Shown: positions 54,585-64,000 of the stretch, piece after piece | How positions within the stretch are numbered: the first letter of the stretch is position 1 | Layout of the letters: every line of letters begins with the position of its first letter | DNA from: Lindgomyces ingoldianus | Lineage: Eukaryota; Ascomycota; Dothideomycetes; Pleosporales; Lindgomycetaceae | Reading direction: 5' to 3' | Assembly (NCBI RefSeq): GCF_010093535.1 | Contig: NW_022985203.1 | Coordinates: 62,001-126,000 of the forward strand | Length of the DNA: 64,000 nucleotides | Notes under the pieces: generated by a model | The model's input: only the letters and a program-made list of their open reading frames with translations | Told to the model about the DNA's origin: nothing | Database searches by the model: none | Translations under genes and position numbers: made by a program

Positions 54585-55864
54585 CTTTCGTTGCTCGATT
54601 CTGCCTTCGGAAATTCCTTCATCTTTAGAAATCTGACGTGGCGCCTGGCATTTAATCTACCGTTTACTTGTGTATTCCCGGAACGTGAGGTGAAATGACT
54701 CCATTGGCAAGTTTGTAACCTGCGTCTCTGCACAACGTCTGGTGTAGGGACATCGTTGAAATTCTATAAGCTGTATAGGTGTCGAACACGCGATCCGAGA
54801 GCTCAGTGTCAGAAAGCTATGTGAAGGATGACATTGCGATGATGGTGGAGTAGAGATTGGTAACGTATTCGTTGAGAGGTTCGTTTAGGTTGGTCGCGGA
54901 GGTTGAGCTAGGTCGCCTGCTGTGGTTTCGGTGGGAAGCAACATTATTAATTGCAAAGAGCACGATAGGTGCGATGTCTGAACCATAACCTAATGACACG
55001 TTGAGTAGAATGGAAAGCAGACAGTCCATAGGGTTCGTGAAAGACTGAAGCTGAAATTTTGAGGAACGCGTGGACACACGCTGAGACCTCGCTTCCAAAT
55101 AATCAATTGGAACGCGCTAACACCACGTTGGCACGTGGGTAAATCTTCCACACGCCACAGTAACTCAGAAAGGACCGAAAATGGTCTCATAACTTTACTT
55201 TCCTAGTTACTCTACGGTGCTTTCATTGCCGTTCTTCTTTAACAAGTAAATACTCCTCTCAATACTATTCGGCAGAATAGTTCCTGAATTGAAGTACTGA
55301 TACACACTCCATGGAAAGGCCATCAGTCCTCTGAGGATTCCTTTCAGCCGTCTTAATACCCATCCTCTCGGCTATTTCCTTTGCCATTGCCGCGCTAGTA
55401 AAGCTAAGAACTGAATGAGATTTTGCAGACCTCATTGGAAAAGCCGAGCTGATCAAAGTATAGCTAGAGAAAAGAAGTCCGATGAAATGGTCCCGAATCA
55501 AGTGTTGCATTTCTTCCTATATGCAAACAGACACCTTAAAATATTGCGAAGAATCCTCTTAGCTGGAAGAGTGCTTTTAATCTCCCTTATCCCCGATCTT
55601 GTTAGGCAGGTGGACGAGATACTGCCAAACTGGTCCAGACCACACTCCGAGCCACGTGATTTCCGGCTTCAACTCTACCCGGCCGATTTTGGATGGATGC
55701 CTCAGAAAAAGCAAAACTTCGCCAACGATGTATCACGTTTCCTGCAAATGAGTTGCACAACTCGCTTGTGCGCGCAGCCCGTTTGTAGGACTATACGACC
55801 CATTCTCAGCTGAAAGCTGTGGGGTGGCTATGGGGTGTGGCGCAGCGTATTTTGACGGCCAGCC
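54585..55864. other. No convincing gene
   Basis: Weak frames on both strands (54817-55098 minus, 55415-55813 plus) lack recognisable domains. The minus-strand piece with NPMDCLLSILLNVSLGYGSD could be an upstream part of the broken gene at 53.6-54.6 kb. Confidence 0.35.
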
Positions 55865-56933
55865 ATGAGATTTGAAGGAGTTATAAAGCCCGGCTCAATG
55901 ACTTCAGGCGTCCCTTCTTACATCGTTTTAAACACTCCCAAGATGAACCCAATGCAAAGTACCGCATCTCATATCTTCGCCATCCCAGAACTCTTGGAAG
56001 CAATCCTCATTCACGCTGCAACCCCAGGACAAATCGGACCGAGTGGGAACGTAGAAGATAAGCAACTCCGGACATGCGCCAGTCACGGCGACCCGGAAGC
56101 CAGATGGGGCGTTTACAATGACCTTGAAGAGTGCAAGAAGAAAGCAGAGGGTATGCAATTCATCCTTGTATCCGCTCTCCGGGTTAATCGCTTCTGGAAC
56201 GAAGTCATACATTCCTCTCGCAGGATCCAGGAGCTGCTGTTCTTGAAATGGTACGGTAGAGATATGACTCCAGAGTTCAATCCACTTTTGGCAGCCAAGT
56301 TTACCTGGGTGTACTTCCATGAGAAACCTTTCCACGGGGATGAGGCATTCCGGAAGGCGCTCGTCCGTGCGAAGGCTAGTTGGCGCCAGATGTTCCCGGT
56401 TGTTCCTCCAGTTCAGAATCTTAACGCGCACGAGGCTGTGTTGACATCATATTGGATCCACGATAGATGGGGTCCGATTCCGTTGAAAGACGTGGGGACG
56501 AACGATGGCTTGAGAATGGGGCTTCTGTTCGATATCATAGAGTGCTGGAATGGGCATTGCACCTGCAGATCCGTTACACTGTCATGGATGGGCAAATTAG
56601 ATTTGGAAGCAGTTCCAGCGACCGAATCAGAGTAAGTGTTCACTAAGGTCCAGCTTTGACAGGATTCTGCTCATCTAGAGTAGGAGAAGGACTTTCGCCA
56701 TAACGAACCAAATGCGTGTTCTTAACTTCGCTGACGCATCGATTCGCCTTTGCCTTCAAAGACTGTGTACACGTGCACCAGCTGTGGCAATAGACCAGGT
56801 GTATATTGAATTTCAAAACAGTAGAGTGGATATTCCAGCGGAATCGGACAATACCTGGCCAAAATTGGAGAGTGAAGAGAAGCGGTACAGTTGGGATGAT
56901 ATTGAGTTCGGAGAGGAAGTTTGGACGAGATAA
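55865..56933 (+). CDS. F-box-like fungal protein
   Basis: Two exons (55865-56631 and 56684-56933, 52-nt intron with GTAAGT and GTAG borders) give about 338 residues. After about 35 residues comes FAIPELLEAILIHAA, the start of a degenerate F-box. It continues, after an unusually long loop, with LVSALRVNRFWNEVIHSS and RRIQELLFLKW, the LxxxRxVCRxWxxVIxxSxxLQxxLF pattern of a fungal F-box-like family. NPLLAAKFTW and AKASWRQMFPV are further family features. F-box proteins recruit substrates to SCF ubiquitin ligases; no substrate-binding repeats are seen. ATGs at 55944 or 55950 are possible shorter starts. The C-terminal exon keeps frame and ends in an acidic segment. Confidence 0.65.
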
Positions 56934-57033
56934 AGAAATTTGGTAGGACAAATAACCCCACGGAGAGATAATTGAGAGTTCGTAGCTACTTACTTGAGAT
57001 TGTGTTCGCTTTCCATAGATTTCTAGCTTGCCA

Positions 57034-57922
57034 TTAAAACTTCTCGGCGGCAGGTCTCATGCCCAATTCATGTGTCCAGAGGCAAGGCTTCTGCCAATGG
57101 AGCCACAAGTAAGTTTCGCCCACCGCGTCGGCACTCATCTTTTTACTAGTCTTCCGATCTTTTCCCTCCTCATCCACAATAGCGCCGTTGGCGGCGGTAT
57201 GGACGACGTGCACCCCCTTATCGCTCATCTCACGGGAGAGAGCCTGTGCCAGCTGTCGAACTCTGGACCGACCAGCACCGTAAGCAGCACATTTGGCACC
57301 GCAACGAAAGGCTGCTAAGGTACTGGCGAAATAGGAGTGTGCAGCAATTGTCATGTGGGCAGCAGCCGAGGAGTTACAGTCGTACTAACGCCTTTCTTCG
57401 TAGCGTCTTCGGAAAGGGGGTTTTCATCGTGGGCCTGAAAGAACCGCCTCAGAGACTCTTGTGCGAATGTAAATGCTCCGCCAGCGTATGTCTAGAGAGA
57501 GTTGGTAAACTCCTTGTAAGTTTCCTCCATGAACGGCTTCTTGCTGCAATGCTTGATTCTGTAGATGCCCACCCAGAGTTTCAAATCACGGAACCTCTAG
57601 GAGGCCTTGATATCCTTGAACGTTTCCTTCAATGACCCAGCGACGTATCAGTCGCGGAATGTCACCGGCACGGCATTCGGACTCGACTTTCGGGTCGTCG
57701 AGATGACGTCCTAAATGATTCGGGGGGACGAGCGAGTAAGACTACCGTGCGGGTGAGAGAGAATTCGAGCGAGTCAAGCGATTCCAGCTCCCTAGAAAAG
57801 CGTCTTGTGAGCGCAATATTCAACAGAGAAGAGAAACTCACTGTGTTTGGACCAGCGCCGATGGGAATGGCAAGCCCCGAGGGGGACATTGTAACCGCGG
57901 AGTCTTCGGAATCGGTCGACAC
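57034..57922 (-). pseudogene. Short-chain dehydrogenase pseudogene
   Basis: Collinear pieces of one SDR lie on the minus strand. From the ATG at 57922, the frame reaches IPIGAGPNT followed by an intron-like GTGAGT...TTCTAG and GAGIA, then TGA where the protein should continue. VVLLARPPESF follows in another frame. KKPFMEETYKEFTNSL is followed by a TAG (57494-57492) and then TYAGGAFTFAQESLRRFF. The last frame holds KCAAYGAGRSRVRQLAQALS (catalytic Tyr region, with YxxxR instead of YxxxK) and ends ACLWTHELGMRP-like at 57034. Several stops and frame changes mean no functional enzyme. It is distinct from the intact SDR at 41.4 kb. Confidence 0.75.
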
Positions 57923-60900
57923 AATCGCTGTTGATTGTATTAACAGAGGAATGGATTACGAGGAGCTCCTAACATCGACGTGAGTTATAGCGCTTCGCTA
58001 CCTTGAACAATTGCATCATCGAGTGTCGATCTTCACCAAAGCCTCAAAAACGTCTGCTGAAACCTTCGGCCTGGTAGAACTTCTGTCAATGGAATACGCG
58101 TTTCCAGAGCTTCCGCAATGCATACCCGATAGCGTAGCGTTGAAGATGTTGATGAAGGCTTCCGAGTGATGGGTTTAAGCGGAGCCCTGGACCGGCCCTT
58201 CCCGTTCAGTTGGAGCAGCCTCCGCGCCGACGTGTCTCAAACATCGCACCTTTTCCTCAGCCTTCATCGCCGCCATAGCGGCCCTTGAGCCCTTTCAAAT
58301 GAATCTTACTACTCTTCCGTACCTCCTATATATTCTTACTCGCCTACGTGTCTCAGGTGGCAGAAGTGAGTCTAGACAGCAGTTGCTTATTGTCTTGTAG
58401 ATTTCTACCGATAGCCACGAGAGCAACTCTACTCCATGGGAATCCAATGCGTGCCCCCTCAATTTCCACCGACTGTTCGTCTAAACGACCCCAGAGCTCT
58501 TCAGAAGTCCGACCGCATCAAGATCCACACATCCGAGCCGGACTGATTCGAAGACCCACAGCCTAACCGTAACTATATAACGTCAGTAAGGGATCCAGCT
58601 TAGCAGCCCCTAGATTCTCTAAAGAAGTACTTCTTTTCATTGGTATCTACTTTCAATATAGGCCGGGTCGCTCAACGGAAGCAGCCGTCCAAGCATGTAG
58701 GCAACTAGAAGGGAAATGACCGCTAATGCCTTTGTAGTACTGGACACGTACCGCAGAACAACTGCAATTACTTCTCAAAGCTTAAACACGCACGTATTGG
58801 CCCATGCCTACTACATTTACTCGTAAATGGTCCTTGCCCCGTCTCCCAGCCTCCCAATAGCACTACTCGTTGCTCAGAGCCGTGTTGGCAAACCACAAGT
58901 GCAACCCGAGGTGATCTTATCGAGAAAAGGGAAAGGATACCCATACACTCTCTGAGAGTAGAGGAATAAGCTATTAGCATTGGCTTTCAGTGTGCTTCTT
59001 GACTCGCCTAAAACTATGACAAGGTCCTGAAATCACACCCAAAGTCCACAGTCGCCTCGAATGAACCAACCACCTCTAATACGAGCGTCAATACAAGTCT
59101 TTGGACTTGTTGGCCATCGATCTGAATGGCGCGTTTCTCGGCCATTTACTCAACCAGTCGCCTCTGCCCTCGTCCTTGCCCCAGAACATATTTTTCCTAA
59201 TACTGCAATGTGGATCTCGAAGGAAACCACACAGGGCGTCAATGTGGACTATCCATAATAACCGCTGGCTCAGGCCTGGAAGGTGTATTACTATATAGTA
59301 GTTAGGATCTACCTGATCACTCATAGACAACATGAAGGTTACACCCCGTACCATGGCTTTGGGATCGCCACGTTCCTAATTGCTGTTGTGTGAATGGTCG
59401 TGGTGGGTGGCATATGTAACCCTTATCGGACAACGATTTCTCACATAAGGGCCCTCTCCACTCCGTTAACACTGGTCTATCTTTCCCTCAGTAGCCGTTC
59501 TCTCAAGGACCATGATGAAGGGCACCACTAACGTACACCATGCATCTACCATTCGAATAGAACTCCCAAGTAGAATGTCGTGGCATGCATTCACAGGTAT
59601 TATGGGTAACTCTCTGTTAGCACTTACTGTATCACCATTTGTCTATTCACACAGTCTTATCTTTGAGCCTTTCTTTAAGATGCTGCATGGTTTCCATTCT
59701 ACCCACCTCTGTAGGAATCTCGATCTTAATCTTATTTTTTCCTTATCCAGAGTTCCTGCAACTTTGGCTTGCCTAAATTTGTATTCTTGGGTTCGCTTCA
59801 CCTACCATTGCTATCGTCCGCGTGCGATGATTTTGAATCTGAACATCGGTCCCTCTGGCAGCATCCTAGGGTAATGAGATAGGGCCAACGACTTCGGCGG
59901 CGCCTAGTTCTAACAAGGAATTCGCAGGATTCCTATCGGCTAGTTTCCCAACCGTTTCCAATCTTATCCTCAAGATATAGTATATTGTGGCATCTCCGCT
60001 CCATACCTAATTAATGAAGTGGGACGCTTGGCACTGCTATTTGGCTGAGAAAGGAAGCGATAACGTTACCTTTTTTACCTCACCTTTCAACGACACGCGA
60101 TATTCTATGAAACTTCGACAGAGTATGGTATTGCTCTATGCAACTCAAGAATACCAAGCTTTTCTCGGGACAATGGTACAGCGATTGCAAGGTGGTCATC
60201 GAGGTGAGCATTCCCATTTTTGGGATGGGAAGTTTGGGGATACTTGGGTCCCGGATCTCCGACCAACTTCACGGACTCCGCCATATATTTCGATGAAAAG
60301 ACTTCTCACCGGAACTCAAAGCCACATATGCCCCTATACTAATCTGTGCCTCTCCCGACGAAGACCCGGTAGGGACAGAGTCAGGATTTGCGGGATGATA
60401 TACGAGATCTACCATGCTTAGCCCCTGCGATTCCCGCGGATTTGAGCGCTCCGCAGCGATTCTTTGAGCCGCTCTTATCATTCACGGCCAAATTTTCCGT
60501 CTTTCCGTCATTCATAGCGGTCAATTTTGGAAGCTACTCCGAGTTGTCGCGCCCTTTAGCGTACTTTTCCGTACTGTTGCGTGCACCCCTTTTTCCATAT
60601 GTTCGCCCTAGAAACTGCTTGTTCGCTTTCTGTATCTGCGAAATATCAGAATCGTTCTTATACATCTTCTCAGCATTTTATTTCTCTCATGGTTCAGCCC
60701 CACTCTCCCGTAGCTTTGCCTCTAGGATACGGAAGAAGGCTCCTGTGTGAAGCTTTTGCAAGCTCGGCTGCAATGCACCAACTCCTTCTTGCTTTTCTGG
60801 GGATGCTCCAACAATACGAGCGCCCAAGGCAAATGTTTGGGCACCAATTTCAGCGGCCGATAACCTGGCCGATAGCCTGGCTGTCTGTAATCTGATGCAT

Positions 60901-60924
60901 GATCGACTTCAAGATTGAATTTAA
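57923..60924. other. 3-kb stretch with no convincing gene
   Basis: Frames at 57747-57983, 59512-59874 and 60014-60421 (plus) are ATG-containing but show no domain. A few segments look protein-like (for example one near 58030-58160 on plus), hinting at further decayed genes, but nothing could be identified. Confidence 0.4.
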
Positions 60925-62290
60925 CCCATCCCGACGAAGCTGTGCTCACCGACAACTATGTAAGCTCACTGCAACCATATTACGAATTTCCAGTAACCTT
61001 TCTAAGGTGTTTGGATTGACACTCTCCATACGAACAAACCCATAGTTCTGCCTTATCTGGACGGAGAGGGTGTACTCTCGGCAAAGTACGCGAGAGCCAT
61101 CATTGTTGAAGGAGGCAAAATTGAGCCAGATTCTCAAGAGTACATGATTGGACCACTTTCTGTATCCTCGGAGACTACGATTGAAAATTTTGACTCTGTC
61201 CATAATAGTGGGAAGGGAGGCCAATCCCTTTCAACGCTAGATACCTCAACACCCCCGGACCCGTTGCTATCGAATAACTGATCGCATCAACCTTGTCGAA
61301 CCTATCCGATATTACGGCAGCATTATTTAAAGGCACTGTGTATTTTGGTGCTACAAATGAGAGAACCAATCTTACCTTCGGGGACACCGCTGCCTTTTGA
61401 CAGCACCCGGGCCGTTAGAATATCCTGTTTAGATTCCCAGGTCCAGTTTCGAATGTGACTCCATTGAATTTCCTCCTTTTGATTGACTGCACTGGAGCGT
61501 GTGCTTCGCTCTACTCTTTGAAAGGATTTGTCAAGATGGAGAAACCTTTCCAGCACGGCTTTCAAGACTGGTGAACTGGCCATAGAATATAATCAAACTC
61601 TAGACGCTTCCTAAGCGTTTGTCGACTACAAGCCCGAGATGGGAGTTCGAGGCCTTGAAGAACGGTTAGCCCCAAGCACCCTCGAAATCGGAAAGAAGCG
61701 TTACATTCGAAGGCGAACGCACTATCTACGAACTCTCGTTGCAAGAAGTCACAGCTCAGTAAGACGGCAAGCACCTTAACGCTGCCAGCACAGTTTACCA
61801 TGATACATACTACAGTTTCGGGACTAAGATCGGCACGCTGATTGAAGGCTTCGACTGTCCCTGGGGCTACTTCCTGGAACATCAGCAGCTACCATGAAGG
61901 CAACCGTCACAAATATGCGCTCCCTCTGTATCATCGAAGCCAACATGAACTTCCCGCTCTCGCGCCACCGCACTACGTCTTCTAACGCCTAAGGCTTCAG
62001 CGACCTGAGCACCGTCAAAGGCGCCATGCTAATCGTGCGCACCATCGCCACAGTCGGAAATTACGACTACATGTTTGAATACTCCTTCCACATGGACGGC
62101 TCTCTGGAAGTCATCGTCCGGGCATCCGGTTACCTCCAATCTTCCTTCTACTACCCCAACCAAGGAAGAAGGGGCCCCAGAATCCAACAAGCCACCCAAG
62201 CCCCTTAATCGACCACACTATCTCTTCAAAGATAACTTCGACATCCTAGACACGGCTAACAGCTTCAAGTCTCCGATCTTAAAGCCGCAA
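60925..62290 (+). pseudogene. Copper amine oxidase pseudogene
   Basis: Plus-strand pieces in shifting frames match fungal copper amine oxidases in order: LDGEGVLSAKYARAIIVEGG, a GPLSVSSETT segment, ERTIYELSLQEVTAQ then TAA (61760-61762), TVYHDTYYSFGTKIGTLIEG (where the catalytic Asp and the YYGFG motif are expected), SRHRTTSS (copper-binding HxH-like site), and VRTIATVGNYDYMFEYSF, in which NYDY carries the tyrosine that becomes topaquinone in live enzymes. RASGYLQSSFYYPNQG and DNFDILDTANSFKSP follow. Several stops and frame changes separate these, so the gene is dead. Intact relatives oxidise primary amines in peroxisomes, giving aldehyde, ammonia and peroxide. Confidence 0.8.
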
Positions 62291-64000
62291 ACCAATCGCA
62301 GGCCTGGTTCCCGGAACTCAGCTCATAGGAGCTTGATCAGGCGCCGGATGGGGATTTGTGGAATCGGAGATGGGTTGAGGTGGATGGGGAGGAGGAATTG
62401 GAGTTTGAGACGTATGGCGTGGGATTACCGAGTTGTGGGTTGGAATTTGAGGAGCCGGTGGAGGGGATTCAGGGGATTGTGGAGTTGTAGGATTGGGTGG
62501 GATGATGATGATGATGATGATGATGTTGATGAATCTGCTCAGAGATGATAATCGCAGACCCTAAAAAGTTGTCCTAATATGATCCCTGTTTGAGTTCTGG
62601 GCCAGCGGATGAGCAACAAGAGTCACCAAACACGAGAAGAATTACGTCTAGCGCAGTCAACAAGAATCACATCCTCCCATAGCTGAAATCCTCAAGACGA
62701 ACATGCCAACTTAAAACTATTTGACCATACAGAAATGCAGATAAATGAAGCTTCTGCTTTCTTTCCCCTAAACCTAACAGGTACAGCATATTATCACATA
62801 ACGTGGAACATCACCAGGATGGATTCTATCCATTATTACTCTTGCTAGAATCAAGGAGAGTGCCAACAGGATGATAATTTCTGCCCGAATTATCGTTTCA
62901 TATTCCACACTAGGTGTTAAGGTGCAGTATTTCAAATATTGGTCATACGTACCAATCATCCTTCTTCTTGCATGCCTCGTATGCTTCGCAGTCCTGCGGG
63001 GAGGTAGGTACGCAAGCCACCGCCAAGAAACGCACAGAGACAAGACCCAAGACGGCAAAAAGCAACCCCCAAGTTCAGCTCCAATTCAACTGAACCGGTG
63101 GACACTCCTGAACACAGCATTTCCAGCCCTCGGTCCTACGGGCCTAATATTGTATTAGCTGCGGAATAGGGCTGGCCCAGGAGTAATAGGATTCTCGCCC
63201 TCCCCCAAGGATTTCTAGTGCTTGGCGCTTGAAATCATGGATTGGGCGGGATGAACTCCGCTCCGTGAGGCGCGGCGTTATGCGCAAGAGAGGCGCTAGA
63301 TTTCGAAGAGGTGACAGAGGCGTTGTGTCGTGCATACTTTGGCGGGGCTGCTGGGTGGTGAATGGTTTGGATGGGAACCCAGGAAGCTGAAAACGCCAAG
63401 TCTAAGCTCGATTCAGTTTCGTCCGATTGCTTCTTGGCTGCAAGGAAACTAGACGAGGTAAACGACAGGCGCAGACTGGGTGAGTGGGGTGAAGTGCTGT
63501 GCCCCCTGTACATGAAGCAAGGAACATTGGAGCAAAGAAGCGACAAGCCAAGTCGAGTCGAGGCGCGAGAGACCTTCATGTGAATGGTTCCGCAGTACGG
63601 TTAGAGTCGGAGGGGGTTACTGGAATCAAAGCATGATAGCGGCAGCTTTCTGTCGGTCTGACAATTCTGACACACCGACCATTTGTATGCATCCACGAGG
63701 CGGAGACAAGTCCATGTCGAGGCATACTGCAAGCGCTGGTGAGGCTGCTTACAACGGCTCTCATCCTAACTGCAATGCAAGTGCAACACCGCTGCCGGGA
63801 TGACATACGGCATGCATTGTTTCCCGCACTCACTTCAGTTCCTCTCTGGCCTAGTCTCCATCCTCACCCCGATGAGCATAGGGCGATATAAGATTGCGTA
63901 GGGCAAGCGTACGTGAGATTGAGCCTCATGACAATCCTCCTCAGTCTCTGCATTACTCAGGCAAGGACTGCCAGAAGAGTCGTGTGATAATTGTTTGACG
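62291..64000. other. Window end, no convincing gene
   Basis: A GAT trinucleotide run lies near 62501-62530. Frames at 63235-63579 (minus, Ser/Ala/Pro-rich) and 63362-63583 (plus) overlap each other and show no domain. Confidence 0.45.
62501..62530 (+). repeat. GAT microsatellite
   Basis: About eight consecutive GAT units followed by GTT GAT GA. It is a simple trinucleotide repeat, probably polymorphic, in non-coding sequence. Confidence 0.85.

Noticed and set aside
62075..62548. 157-residue plus-strand frame ending in an Asp run
   Set aside because: It is an out-of-frame read of the copper amine oxidase remnant continued into the GAT microsatellite.

Overview
This window looks like nuclear DNA of a filamentous ascomycete (Pezizomycotina). 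The genes have short introns (mostly 44-145 nt, GT...AG). The protein families are typical of moulds: a HET-domain protein, a Pth11-like rhodopsin-domain receptor, a Zn2Cys6 regulator, an NmrA-like protein, a berberine-bridge-type oxidase and a kelch-TM protein. Several families suggest Leotiomycetes or a related class, but the sequence alone does not fix the species. Gene density is low, about 13 apparently intact protein genes in 64 kb. All gene models were built by hand from reading frames, splice consensus and family recall; no search was run.

Layout. 0.8-3.6 kb: HET-domain gene with a C-terminal array of 32-residue repeats, broken by an assembly gap. 4.0-5.2 kb: remnants of a transposase and of a nucleoside-phosphorylase (PNP_UDP) domain gene. 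6.9-8.0 kb: NmrA-like gene, followed by a decayed 2EXR-like gene (8.3-9.2 kb). 9.9-12.4 kb: a triple-BRCT protein and a hotdog thioesterase, divergently transcribed. 13.5-15.0 kb: decayed membrane-protein gene. 15.2-16.5 kb: the arginine methyltransferase RMT2. 18.3-22.7 kb: Pth11-like receptor and a secreted FAD oxidase, divergent over about 1.1 kb. 23.8-24.7 kb: HET pseudogene, then an AT-rich block to 26.1 kb. 26.4-28.5 kb: multipass membrane protein. 31.2-33.7 kb: Zn2Cys6 factor resembling PRO1/ADV-1. 34.5-35.6 kb: MARVEL-like membrane protein. 36.5-38.2 kb: secreted astacin-type metalloprotease. 41.4-42.3 kb: short-chain dehydrogenase. 42.5-44.6 kb: repeat-rich unknown protein. 45.6-48.0 kb: seven-exon kelch protein with a membrane anchor. 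48-55.8 kb: almost no genes. 55.9-56.9 kb: F-box-like protein. 57.0-62.3 kb: pseudogenes of an SDR and of a copper amine oxidase.

These genes do not form one pathway. Housekeeping or developmental genes (RMT2, BRCT, PRO1-like, MARVEL) are mixed with secreted or surface proteins (astacin, FAD oxidase, kelch-TM, Pth11-like) and with a set of decaying accessory genes. The most notable points are the HET repeat array with higher-order structure, the fungal astacin with a DUF4215-like cysteine module, the triple-BRCT protein, the 47-residue tandem-repeat protein, and at least seven pseudogene or transposon remnants in one window.
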